Shown here in pieces: positions 26,341 through 33,917 of a DNA stretch of 34,766 bases. The position numbers were made by a program, and so were the translations under genes. Location of the stretch: assembly GCA_016756835.1 (NCBI GenBank), contig JAESPE010000037.1, positions 1 through 34,766 on the forward strand. The letters are read 5' to 3'. The DNA is from a gamma proteobacterium endosymbiont of Lamellibrachia anaximandri. GTDB lineage: Bacteria; Pseudomonadota; Gammaproteobacteria; Chromatiales; Chromatiaceae. Each line of letters begins with the position of its first letter. The first letter of the stretch is position 1. Below the pieces are notes generated by a model. That model searched no databases and was not told where the DNA came from. It was given only the letters and a program-made list of their open reading frames with translations.

Positions 26341-26853
26341 ATGGATTGGCAGATGATGACGCTGGTCGGCGAAGACCGGCTGGGGATAGTCTCCCGCGTG
26401 ACGGATGCGCTCTACCGGGGTGGATGCTCACTGGGCGAGACTTCGATGATGCGTCTGGGGGGGAATTTTACCATCATGATGATGGTGTCGGCAGGGGATC
26501 AGCCCCTGGAAACCCTGATTGCCCAAGTAGCGGATGAGTTGCAGTTGCAGGTTCATATCGATCCTATCCGTGGAGAGCTGCACCAACACCGGGTGCCTAA
26601 TTTTCAAGTGCGGGTGGTGGGCGCCGATCGCGCCGGGATTGTGGCCGGGGTGACTGGTGCCTTGGCGGAGAGTGGTTTTAATGTCCTGGAGCTGGAGTCC
26701 GACGTGGCGGGAAGCGTTGAGCAGCCGGTCTACATCATGACGATTCAGGGTTACTCCGAAGAGACGCTCGAAAGGCTGCAGTCGGCGTTGGACGGACTGG
26801 GCGGTGAAGAGATCGAACTCAATATCTCGCCCATCGAAACCCTGATCGGCTGA
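26341..26853 (+). CDS. GcvR-like protein with two ACT domains
   Basis: The 170-residue protein has two ACT domains: MMTLVGEDRLGIVSRVTDALYRGGCSL at the N-terminus and QVRVVGADRAGIVAGVTGALAESGFNV near 84. This matches the GcvR family of glycine-cleavage repressors, which bind small ligands and act through partners such as GcvA. No gcv gene adjoins it, so its target is unclear. The ATG at 26341 with GAGAGG upstream was preferred to the TTG at 26308 that overlaps pgeF. The gene precedes def by 4 bases, suggesting cotranscription. Confidence 0.85.
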   Translation: MDWQMMTLVGEDRLGIVSRVTDALYRGGCSLGETSMMRLGGNFTIMMMVSAGDQPLETLIAQVADELQLQVHIDPIRGELHQHRVPNFQVRVVGADRAGIVAGVTGALAESGFNVLELESDVAGSVEQPVYIMTIQGYSEETLERLQSALDGLGGEEIELNISPIETLIG

Positions 26854-26857
26854 CCCA

Positions 26858-27382
26858 ATGGCGATACTGGAGATTCTGAAATTGCCTGATGCCCGTTTGA
26901 AACAGGTATCCGAGCCGGTTGAGCGGTTCGACGAAAAGTTGCATGCCTTCATTGATGACCTGGAAGAGACCCGCCGGGACGGCCCTGCCGCGGTGGGCAT
27001 TGCGGCGCCCCAGCTGGGCCACCATCAGCGCATCATCATCGTCGACTGTTCCCACACGCGCAAGCCGGTTGCCAATCACGGTCATCTGATCCTGGTCAAT
27101 CCGGAGATCACCGAGTGGGACGGTTTTGAGTTGGGCCGTGAAGGGTGCCTGTCGGTGCCGGACTATACCGGTAACGTGATTCGGGCCGAGCGGATCAAAC
27201 TTACTGCACAGGATAAGTTTGGCGAGTTCCGCGAGTACGAGATGGAGGGGTATGAGGCCCGCGCCCTGCAGCATGAGGTGGATCATCTCGATGGTGTGCT
27301 CTTCGTCGACCGTCTGGTAAGCCGCCGAACCGATCTTTTTCAGCGCAAGGTTTATCAGAAAGGCGGCAAGAAAAAGAAGTAA
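26858..27382 (+). CDS. def: Peptide deformylase
   Basis: Peptide deformylase removes the formyl group from new polypeptides. The 174-residue protein has the metal site EGCLSVP (Cys97) and HEVDH (His139, Glu140, His143), all intact. Motif 1, normally GxGxAAxQ, reads AVGIAAPQ with Ala45 at the first glycine; Gln52 is present. The usual def-fmt pair is absent; the neighbours are a GcvR-like gene and an acyltransferase. It may therefore be a second deformylase in the genome. A lysine-rich tail (GGKKKK) ends the protein, and the next gene starts at the very next base. Confidence 0.95.
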   Translation: MAILEILKLPDARLKQVSEPVERFDEKLHAFIDDLEETRRDGPAAVGIAAPQLGHHQRIIIVDCSHTRKPVANHGHLILVNPEITEWDGFELGREGCLSVPDYTGNVIRAERIKLTAQDKFGEFREYEMEGYEARALQHEVDHLDGVLFVDRLVSRRTDLFQRKVYQKGGKKKK

Positions 27383-28066
27383 ATGATGGAGACCTGGCAG
27401 CTGCTCATCTCCTGTCTTGTTGCGGTTGTCGTCTATGGATTAAACCGGCTGAATCGGCTCTCTCTGCGGGCGAATGAAGTCGATTGGGGGCATGGTTGGG
27501 CTAACCGTATCGATGGTTTGAGCAGGCTCTTTTGCCGTGGATACCATCGCCTGCAACCGGTGAGGCTGGATCTTCCCGAGCAGGGTCCTGCAATCATCGT
27601 CTCCAACCATATCTCCGGGCTCGATCCGCTGTTGCTGGTCAGTTGCTGCCGCCGCCCGGTGCGTTTCATGATCGCTCGGGAACAGTACGAACGTTTTGGC
27701 TTGAAGTGGTTGTTCAGGGCTGCCGGCTGCATCCCGGTTGATCGGGAAAGATCTCCGGAGAAGGCTCTGCGAGCCGCGTTTCGGGCGCTGCGCGATGGCG
27801 AGGTAGTGGCAATTTTTCCTCATGGAAAGATCCACCTGGACACAGATCCGCCCCGTCGGCTCAAGGCGGGAGCTTCACGGCTTGCAGCATTTACCGGTGC
27901 CCCACTGGTTCCGTTGCGCATCACCGGTGTGCGGGGGCAGGGGCATGTATTCTTCGGGGTGGTGCTGCGGGGCAGCGCGTTGGTCACGCCCTATCCGGTG
28001 ATAGATCCGGCAGGGCAGACTTCGCAGCAGTTGAATGAACGTCTGCAGCAGATTATCGACGGGTAG
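27383..28066 (+). CDS. PlsC-type 1-acylglycerol-3-phosphate acyltransferase-like protein
   Basis: The 227 residues have an N-terminal membrane anchor (LLISCLVAVVVYGL) and a PlsC-like acyltransferase domain. Block I is NHISGLDPLLL with the catalytic His76 and Asp81. Block II includes FMIAREQYERFG. Block III reads FPHGK at 145-149 instead of FPEGT, so the usual Glu is His. The domain ends in LVPLRITGV. Such enzymes acylate lysophosphatidate or related lysolipids. The canonical plsC may lie elsewhere. It begins one base after the def stop codon (ATGATG), so it shares the def transcript. Confidence 0.88.
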   Translation: MMETWQLLISCLVAVVVYGLNRLNRLSLRANEVDWGHGWANRIDGLSRLFCRGYHRLQPVRLDLPEQGPAIIVSNHISGLDPLLLVSCCRRPVRFMIAREQYERFGLKWLFRAAGCIPVDRERSPEKALRAAFRALRDGEVVAIFPHGKIHLDTDPPRRLKAGASRLAAFTGAPLVPLRITGVRGQGHVFFGVVLRGSALVTPYPVIDPAGQTSQQLNERLQQIIDG

Positions 28067-28118
28067 TGGCGCAATAGTCTTAACTTGTAATTCAAGTTTC
28101 GGCGTTTGACACGCTTTC

Positions 28119-28207
28119 GTAGGCCGGTTCAAGCGCAGCGGAACCGGCAGCCGTATTGATCCTGCCAATGCAATAATGCCCGATCCGCTACGCTTGATCG
28201 GGCCTAC
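28119..28207. repeat. REP pair (BIME-like), copy 5
   Basis: The forward unit 28119-28148 is the GGTTC type (GTAGGCCGGTTCAAGCGCAG...). The inverted unit 28178-28207 is the GATC type (GCCCGATCCGCTACGC...GGGCCTAC). It lies between the acyltransferase gene and the SH3-domain gene, which converge here, so it could act as a bidirectional transcript end. Confidence 0.88.
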
Positions 28208-28277
28208 GCAACTTTATATTCTTCGTGTACTTTGTGCGCTTCGTGGTAATAAACGGTGTTTTCGGATAGGCGCTAAG

Positions 28278-28955
28278 TTATAGCGATCCCCACTCATTGC
28301 GGCGCCGCTGAAAGCGCAGATGCGGCAGAATCAGGCCGATGAGAATACCCGCGATGATGACGCCGGCCCCGATAAGAAACCAGTCGCGGGTGGCCTTGTT
28401 GCTCAGATCCCGGTTCTCCTGTTTCAGCTCTCCCACCTGACGGGTCAGCTCCTTGACCTGTGTGCGCAGTTCGTTGCGTTCATTGGAGATGCGGATAGCA
28501 CTGGATGCGGTGCGCTGAATGTTCTGCAGATTGGAATCCAGTTTTTTCTTGATCTGCATGAGTTCTTTGTGGGCTGCTTGCAGCGCCTTGTGTTGTTTTT
28601 GCAGGTCCGCCAGTTTGCTGCTGAGTTTCCCCGGCGCTTCCTGAAGTTTCTGCAACCGCTGCTCCATTGAGGTTAACTGGCTGCGGGCGCTGGGTTTGAC
28701 CATCAACTGCCGATTCAGGATATAACCGATCTGGCCACCGCTGGTGCGTATCTTTGAATAGCCTGATTCGCTGTTGCTCTCCAGTACCTCGACGGCGGTT
28801 CCGCTGTTGAGCATGCGCAGGATGCGGTGGGAGGAACTCTCCCCGGAACGCATGGTGACCTTGAGGATGTCGGTAACGTAGCGTGTCTCGGCCTGAAGGG
28901 CGCCGGAAAGCAGTAGTAGCAGGCAGAGCAGTAGGACTTTCATCTTATTCATCAC
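28278..28955 (-). CDS. SH3-domain coiled-coil membrane protein, YgiM/TIGR04211 type
   Basis: The 225-residue protein begins with a signal peptide (LLLCLLLLLSGALQAE). A bacterial SH3 domain spans about 24-88 (TRYVTDILKVTMRSGESSSHRILRML ... GYILNRQL). A long coiled coil runs from about 95 to 185 (repeated Leu/Lys/Glu heptads), then one C-terminal membrane helix (FLIGAGVIIAGILIGLILP) and a short basic tail. This layout matches YgiM-type proteins, whose function is unsettled but probably periplasmic. The gene is convergent with the acyltransferase gene and lies 90 bases downstream of argF. Confidence 0.92.
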   Translation of the reverse strand: MMNKMKVLLLCLLLLLSGALQAETRYVTDILKVTMRSGESSSHRILRMLNSGTAVEVLESNSESGYSKIRTSGGQIGYILNRQLMVKPSARSQLTSMEQRLQKLQEAPGKLSSKLADLQKQHKALQAAHKELMQIKKKLDSNLQNIQRTASSAIRISNERNELRTQVKELTRQVGELKQENRDLSNKATRDWFLIGAGVIIAGILIGLILPHLRFQRRRNEWGSL

Positions 28956-29045
28956 GGGGATCCAGCTTGGTCGGAGAGGTGATTGTTTCAGTTTCCCGTC
29001 GGCAATTCTTCAAAGTCTGCCGCAGTTTTGCTGCTGAAGGGCGGG

Positions 29046-29960
29046 TTAGTTGAGAAGTAGAAACTCCAGTAGCGCCTTCTGCGAGTGTAGACGGTTTTCT
29101 GCTTCCTCCCAGACCACGCTGTCCTTTCTGTCGATTACCGAGGCGCTGACCTCCTCCCCACGATGGGCGGGCAGACAGTGCATGAAGAGGGCATCCTTGT
29201 CTGCATTGGCCATCAAGGCATCGTTGACCTGATAGCCGGCGAAGGCCTTTTCGCGAAGTGCCTGTTCCTCTTCCTGACCCATGCTGGCCCAGACGTCGGT
29301 GACCACGAGATCGGCGCCATCGGCCGCCGCCATGGGGTCGCGGATGATCTCTGCCTGGTTGCCGGCAGCGTCTAGAAGGGCTGCGTCGGGATCGTAACCC
29401 TCCGGACAGGCGATGTTGAGTTTGAAACCAAAACGGATGGCTGCATTCATGTAGGAGTGGCACATGTTGTTGCCGTCACCGACCCAGGTCACGGTCTTGC
29501 CGCGAATATCGCCGCGATGCTCGAAATAGGTCTGCATGTCAGCCAGCAGCTGACAGGGATGGAGCAGGTCGGTGAGGGCGTTGATCACCGGCGCCGTGGA
29601 GTATTGGGCAAAGTGCTCTACTTTTTCATGGTCGAAAGTGCGGATCATGATGATATCCACCATGCTCGACATCACCCGGGCGCTGTCTTCGATGGGCTCG
29701 CCGCGTCCCAGTTGAGTATCTCGTGGTGAGAGAAACAGTGCATGACCACCAAGCTGGGTCATGCCTGTCTCAAAGGAGATACGGGTGCGGGTAGAGGATT
29801 TATCGAAGATCATACCCAGGGTGCGGTTCTTCAGGGTTTCATGGATTCCCCCCTGGCGCTGCAACGCTTTCAGTTCGATGGCGCGTTTGATCAAACCATT
29901 CAACTCCTCGGAGGAGAGGTCGGTAAGGGCGAGAAAGTGCCTGGGCTGTGTCTGGTTCAT
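29046..29960 (-). CDS. argF: Ornithine carbamoyltransferase
   Basis: ArgF makes citrulline from ornithine and carbamoyl phosphate. The 304-residue protein has the carbamoyl-phosphate motif [11 protein letters not shown] near 54, HPCQLLAD near 132, [12 protein letters not shown] near 155, and the ornithine/cysteine loop [13 protein letters not shown] near 260. The ATG at 29960 gives [16 protein letters not shown], a normal start. It follows argD by 16 bases, so argD-argF form an operon for steps in arginine synthesis. Confidence 0.97.
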   Translation of the reverse strand: MNQTQPRHFLALTDLSSEELNGLIKRAIELKALQRQGGIHETLKNRTLGMIFDKSSTRTRISFETGMTQLGGHALFLSPRDTQLGRGEPIEDSARVMSSMVDIIMIRTFDHEKVEHFAQYSTAPVINALTDLLHPCQLLADMQTYFEHRGDIRGKTVTWVGDGNNMCHSYMNAAIRFGFKLNIACPEGYDPDAALLDAAGNQAEIIRDPMAAADGADLVVTDVWASMGQEEEQALREKAFAGYQVNDALMANADKDALFMHCLPAHRGEEVSASVIDRKDSVVWEEAENRLHSQKALLEFLLLN

Positions 29961-29976
29961 ATTGCTGTTACTTGGG

Positions 29977-31155
29977 TTATGAAGCGCTGAGAAAATTATC
30001 GACCAGTGTGCCGACTGTTTTGATGATCTGATCCGTTTCCTGATCTGTCAGTATCAGTGGTGGCAGCAGCCGGATGACCTTGTCGGCGGTAACGTTGATC
30101 AGCAGACCCTCTTTGAGAGCCTGACTGACGAGTTCGGTGCAGGGCCGATCCAGTTCGATGCCGATCAGGAGGCCGCTGGCGCGAATGTCGGTGACACTCC
30201 TATTGGACTGAAATGCCGCCTGAAATCCCGTCAGGAACCGTTCACTCAGGGCGGCTGCCCGCGCCACGAGGTTTTCCGATTCCAGGGTTTCGATTACCGC
30301 GTTACCCACCCGGCAGGCGAGGGGGTTTCCGCCAAAGGTGGATCCGTGGCTGCCCGGACCGAGAACCTCGGACGCCATACCCTTTGCGAGGCAGGCGCCG
30401 ATCGGTACGCCATTGCCCAGTCCTTTGGCCAGAGTCATGACGTCGGGCTGGATGCCGTTGTGCTGATGGGCAAACATCCTGCCGGTGCGGCCCATGCCGG
30501 TCTGGATCTCATCCAGCATCATCAGCCAGCCCTGCTCGTCGCAGAGCGTGCGGATGTTGTTCAGATAGTCGGCGGGAGGAATGTTGACGCCGCCTTCACC
30601 CTGCACCGGTTCCACCAGTACCGCAACCACGCTGGCTCCGTTCTGCGCCACCTCTTTGATCGCATCGAAGTCGCCGAAGGGGACGCGCACGAATCCCTGC
30701 ACCAGGGGTTCGAAGCCTGCCTGCACCTTACGGTTTCCTGTGGCGGAGAGAGTGGCCAGGGTGCGGCCGTGGAAACTGTTCTCCATCACCAGAATGGCGG
30801 GGTTATCAATGCCTTTCCGGTGGCCGTAGAGCCGGGCGATCTTGATTGCTGCCTCATTGGCTTCTGCGCCGGAGTTGGCGAAGAAGACCCGGTCCATACC
30901 GGAGAGGCGAGTCAGGTTGTCTCCCAGGATCTGCTGCTGCTGGATGCCGTAGAGGTTGGAGGTGTGGACCAGCGTACCCGCCTGCTCGCAGATCGCGGCT
31001 TTGACTGCCGGATGGGCGTGACCCAGGCCGCAGACCGCAATGCCGGTGATGGCATCCAGGTAGCGCTTGCCCTCAGTGTCCCACAGCCAGGCCCTTTCGC
31101 CCCGCTCGAAGGTTACCGGCAGCCGCCTGTAAGTTGCCATTAGTGTGTCTGACAT
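29977..31155 (-). CDS. argD: Acetylornithine/succinyldiaminopimelate aminotransferase
   Basis: ArgD is a PLP enzyme that converts N-acetylglutamate semialdehyde to N-acetylornithine and can serve lysine synthesis. The 392 residues include [17 protein letters not shown] near 104, SFHGRT near 142, [12 protein letters not shown] near 226 and [14 protein letters not shown] with the PLP lysine near 255. [11 protein letters not shown] follows. The start at 31155 gives [20 protein letters not shown] second ATG at 31140 is possible but has no ribosome site. A longer upstream frame lacks family features. It is the first gene of argD-argF. Confidence 0.96.
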   Translation of the reverse strand: MSDTLMATYRRLPVTFERGERAWLWDTEGKRYLDAITGIAVCGLGHAHPAVKAAICEQAGTLVHTSNLYGIQQQQILGDNLTRLSGMDRVFFANSGAEANEAAIKIARLYGHRKGIDNPAILVMENSFHGRTLATLSATGNRKVQAGFEPLVQGFVRVPFGDFDAIKEVAQNGASVVAVLVEPVQGEGGVNIPPADYLNNIRTLCDEQGWLMMLDEIQTGMGRTGRMFAHQHNGIQPDVMTLAKGLGNGVPIGACLAKGMASEVLGPGSHGSTFGGNPLACRVGNAVIETLESENLVARAAALSERFLTGFQAAFQSNRSVTDIRASGLLIGIELDRPCTELVSQALKEGLLINVTADKVIRLLPPLILTDQETDQIIKTVGTLVDNFLSAS

Positions 31156-31246
31156 TGCCAATCCCGTTTCCCAGAAAAGCAAAAGGCATCCTGGAGTGGA
31201 CGCCTTCGCATCGATTTTCGCCGTAAAAGATGGCGGAAAACCGTGT

Positions 31247-31275
31247 AGTTTACTGTCAAGGGCGTTGCTTTTCAA
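31247..31275 (-). promoter_or_regulatory. Candidate promoter of argD-argF
   Basis: On the minus strand TTGAAA (31270-31275) and TAAACT (31247-31252) are 17 bases apart, each four of six matches. It gives a leader of about 85 bases before argD. No convincing ArgR box was seen. Confidence 0.35.
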
Positions 31276-31405
31276 ATATTTGGGGTGGACGCCAACCAAG
31301 GGTGAGAGTGCTGACTGAAAACACTCTCTCGATCTCTCCAGGGTTATTGGGGATTTTGATACGGTACAATCTCCGGTCTGAATGAACTAAGTGTTGGAGT
31401 AAACA

Positions 31406-31861
31406 ATGTCCCTGGCCATGACCCTGCATCTCATCGCCGCCATCGTTTGGGTGGGCGGTATGTTTTTTGCCCATATGGCATTGCGCCCCGCTGTCGCGCA
31501 ACTGCTTGAGCCGCCACAGCGGTTGCCGTTGATGCTGAAGGTTTTCGACGGCTTTTTTCCCTGGGTCTGGCTCTCGGTTGTTCTGATCCTCGTCACCGGC
31601 AGTTGGTTGCTGTTCTCTGTATTTGATGGCGAGGCAGCGACTTCTGTCTGGTTCATGACCGTGGTTGGTACCCTGATGGCCGCGATATTCGTCTTTGTCT
31701 ATGTCGTGCCCTATCGTCGTATGAGTGAGGCGCTACAGGCTGGCGAGCTGCCCAAGGCAGGCGCGGCGATGGCGCTGATTCGCAGGCTGATTGGTACCAA
31801 CCTCACTCTTGGTCTGACGGTGAGTGTTATCGCCGTAGCTGGGAAATACACAGGCTTCTAA
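31406..31861 (+). CDS. CopD-like integral membrane protein
   Basis: The 151-residue protein consists of four membrane helices. The first carries TLHLIAAIVWVGGMFFAHMALRP, with a His on each side as in CopD/HemJ-type haem or copper membrane proteins. Others are near 53-70, 82-102 and 130-148. The family is known for copper resistance (CopD) and protoporphyrinogen oxidation (HemJ). No copC or hem genes are nearby, so the role is unassigned. The ATG is preceded by GGAG with six-base spacing. A TACAAT -10-like box lies upstream near 31366. Confidence 0.8.
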   Translation: MSLAMTLHLIAAIVWVGGMFFAHMALRPAVAQLLEPPQRLPLMLKVFDGFFPWVWLSVVLILVTGSWLLFSVFDGEAATSVWFMTVVGTLMAAIFVFVYVVPYRRMSEALQAGELPKAGAAMALIRRLIGTNLTLGLTVSVIAVAGKYTGF

Positions 31862-31888
31862 CTAAAGTTTTGCGGTTCAAGCATTCAT

Positions 31889-31905
31889 GGTGCGCCGTGC
31901 GCACC
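31889..31905. terminator. Short hairpin between convergent CopD-like and MAPEG genes
   Basis: GGTGCGC pairs perfectly with GCGCACC across CGT. It lies 27 bases after the CopD-like stop and 15 before the end of the MAPEG gene. No T-tract, so a termination role is only plausible. Confidence 0.35.
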
Positions 31906-31920
31906 GGAATACAGAGTAAG

Positions 31921-32343
31921 CTACAGGGTTGCGAGTTGCAGCAATAGTCGCAGCCATATTGCTATCAGAATCAGCGAGCTTACGAGAAATGCCCACATCC
32001 TCATTCTCAATTTGTTGACGGTGGTGTGAATGAGCGTGTGCAGCAGCCGCATCCCCACATAGGACCAGGCCAGGGACAGGTAGATAAGGTCTACCTTGTT
32101 GGTCAGCAAGAGCAATATCGAAATTGTGTAGAACAGGAGCGGGAGTTCCAGCAGATTTTGGTAGTTCTGCTCGACCTTGGTCAGATAGTCCGGTACCTTG
32201 CTGCCGCGGTTCAGCAGGAAGTGGCGAGGGTTGATCTCGCCGCGTCTGACTGCCAGAAAACGCAGCCGAATCATCAAAATGCCTACCCCGAAAGTCAAGG
32301 CGGCCATTGCCATCAGGGGATAGAAAATCAGTATCTGCAACAT
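31921..32343 (-). CDS. MAPEG-family membrane protein
   Basis: The 140-residue protein has four membrane helices and the family pattern: a first helix (FYPLMAMAALTFGVGILMI), then RFLAVRRGEINPRHF, the conserved NYQNLLELPLLFYTISILLLL, and LAWSYVGMRLLHTLIHTTVN. MAPEG proteins include glutathione transferases and eicosanoid enzymes; bacterial members are mostly uncharacterised. A TetR regulator gene stands divergently 205 bases away, with a REP pair between, so it is a possible target of that regulator. Confidence 0.9.
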   Translation of the reverse strand: MLQILIFYPLMAMAALTFGVGILMIRLRFLAVRRGEINPRHFLLNRGSKVPDYLTKVEQNYQNLLELPLLFYTISILLLLTNKVDLIYLSLAWSYVGMRLLHTLIHTTVNKLRMRMWAFLVSSLILIAIWLRLLLQLATL

Positions 32344-32421
32344 GATCGTTCACTATGTGTTCTCTAGGTGGCGATCTACACTAATCCCTGCGACTATATG
32401 ATCAAGATAATATTTTCAGAT

Positions 32422-32505
32422 GTAGGCACGATCAAGCGTAGCGGATCGGGCGTTGCTAACAGAATCGACAGGGTTGCCGGTTCCCCTATGCTTGAACCGG
32501 CCTAC
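32422..32505. repeat. REP pair (BIME-like), copy 6
   Basis: The forward unit 32422-32451 is the GATC type (GTAGGCACGATCAAGCGTAG...). The inverted unit 32476-32505 is the GGTTC type (GCCGGTTCCCCTATGC...GGCCTAC). Unlike most copies, it lies between two divergent genes, where both promoters should be. Confidence 0.87.
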
Positions 32506-32548
32506 AGTGAGCGTGACGTGATGAATAGTGCGATTATTGGAGTGATTC

Positions 32549-33151
32549 ATGCCCTGGTCCAGTGAACAGAAAGAGAAGAGCCGGGAGAAGATTCTCGACA
32601 GCGCCGTCGATCTCTTTTCGCGGCGGGGTTTTGATAACGTAGCCATCGGCGATCTCATGCAGGCGGCGGGTATGACTCATGGCGGCTTTTATGCCCACTT
32701 CGGTTCAAAAAGCGAACTCTATAAGCAGGCAGTGACGCAGGCGGCAAGAAGAAGTGCTGTGGCCAAGCTGCCGGAAGAGACCCTCTCCGCAGAGGATCGT
32801 CTGGCCAAGTTGCTGGCGGGTTATCTTGATATCTCCCATGTTCAGCAGGCGAATCCGCCCTGTCCTTTGGCTTTTCTTGCCACTGATGTGGCCAATCGGG
32901 AGGGTGATGTCCGTTCCGCTTATACTCAGGTTTTTCGTCGCTTGGTGGCGCTGATCAGCAAACAATTGCCGAGTGAAAACGGCTCGAGGCGGGAGACTGC
33001 ACTGGCGCTGTCGGCCATGATGATTGGTGGGGTTGCGGTGGCGCGAGCGTTGAATGATGACCGGTCGGTGGAGCAGTTGCTGGATGCCTGTCGGAAGGCG
33101 GGATTGCAGATGATCGAAAAAACGGCGGGCAAAAAAATGCCCCGGCCGTAA
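32549..33151 (+). CDS. TetR/AcrR-family transcriptional regulator
   Basis: The 200-residue protein starts with a TetR helix-turn-helix: ILDSAVDLFSRRGFDNVAIGDLMQAAGMTHGGFYAHFGSKSELY, about residues 15-58. The C-terminal ligand domain contains PPCPLAFLATDVANREGDVR near 103, a pattern seen in stress and xenobiotic-type regulators. The ATG follows GGAG with six-base spacing. It is divergent from the MAPEG gene, which may be its target, and convergent with sodB. Its last codons overlap the sodB terminator. The ligand is unknown. Confidence 0.93.
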   Translation: MPWSSEQKEKSREKILDSAVDLFSRRGFDNVAIGDLMQAAGMTHGGFYAHFGSKSELYKQAVTQAARRSAVAKLPEETLSAEDRLAKLLAGYLDISHVQQANPPCPLAFLATDVANREGDVRSAYTQVFRRLVALISKQLPSENGSRRETALALSAMMIGGVAVARALNDDRSVEQLLDACRKAGLQMIEKTAGKKMPRP

Positions 33152-33166
33152 TCTCACGGCCAGGGC
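33130..33166 (-). terminator. Rho-independent terminator of sodB, overlapping the tetR 3' end
   Basis: On the minus strand GCCCTGGCCGT pairs with ACGGCCGGGGC, followed by ATTTTTTTG. It lies 14 bases beyond the sodB stop codon. Its T-tract and one stem arm are inside the last codons of the TetR gene (ending KKMPRP). Confidence 0.9.
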
Positions 33167-33179
33167 TTACAGGGAACTC

Positions 33180-33761
33180 TTAGCCCATGTTGGAAGCAAC
33201 GGAATCCCAGTTGACGATCTTCCAGAACGCGCCCAGATAGGCCGGGCGGGCGTTGCGGTAGTCGATGTAGTAGGCGTGCTCCCAGACGTCGGCGGTGAGC
33301 AGGGCCTTCTTGCCGGCGGTCATCGGGGTGCCTGCGTTGGAGGTATTATAGATCTCCAGGCTGCCGTCCTCGTTCTGCACCAGCCAAGTCCAGCCGGAAC
33401 CGAAGTTGGTGGCGCCGGCAGTGGCAAACTTCTCTTTGAACGCATCGAAGGAGCCAAAGGTGCTGCTGATGGCATCGGCCAGGGCGCCGCTGGGGGCGTT
33501 GTCATCAGCGGGGCTGCGCAGGCAGTTCCAATAGAAGGTGTGGTTCCAGATCTGAGCGGCGTTGTTGAAGATGCCACCTTCTGATTTCATGATGATCTCT
33601 TCGAGAGAGGCGTTTTCAAACTCCGTTCCAGGCACCAGGTTGTTCAGATTGGTGACGTAGGTCTGGTGATGTTTGCCGTGATGGAACTCCAGGGTCTCCT
33701 TGGAGATTACGGGCTCAAGGGCAGTATCGGAGAAAGGGAGAGCGGGAAGTTCATGTGCCAT
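33180..33761 (-). CDS. sodB: Superoxide dismutase, iron type
   Basis: SodB dismutes superoxide in the cytoplasm. The 193-residue protein has the metal ligands His27 (EFHHGKHH), His74 (QIWNHTFYW), Asp158 and His162 ([13 protein letters not shown]). Gln70 before IWNH and the [10 protein letters not shown] block are marks of the Fe type. The length equals E. coli SodB. It is a single gene with its own promoter and a strong terminator. It is convergent with the TetR gene and divergent from a hydantoinase gene. Confidence 0.98.
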   Translation of the reverse strand: MAHELPALPFSDTALEPVISKETLEFHHGKHHQTYVTNLNNLVPGTEFENASLEEIIMKSEGGIFNNAAQIWNHTFYWNCLRSPADDNAPSGALADAISSTFGSFDAFKEKFATAGATNFGSGWTWLVQNEDGSLEIYNTSNAGTPMTAGKKALLTADVWEHAYYIDYRNARPAYLGAFWKIVNWDSVASNMG

Positions 33762-33860
33762 GCTGCAAGGCTCCTTTATTCATCAGTATTTTGTTGCCGG
33801 GCCGGCCTGACAATTTCTGAATGCCGTCCCGAAATATAAAACCTAGTAAAACAGTCAGCT

Positions 33861-33889
33861 ATTCTATCGGTGCTTTGACGCGGATGCAA
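33861..33889 (-). promoter_or_regulatory. Sigma-70 promoter of sodB
   Basis: On the minus strand TTGCAT (33884-33889) and TAGAAT (33861-33866) are separated by exactly 17 bases. The start point would be near 33854, giving a 5' leader of about 93 bases. Confidence 0.72.
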
Positions 33890-33917
33890 GCACCCCTTTT
33901 CCAGGTAGAATGGCCCC

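Noticed and set aside
28945-29463. 172-residue minus-strand frame overlapping argF
   Set aside because: It is a frame-shifted reading of argF, rich in Arg, Gly and Ser with no domain.
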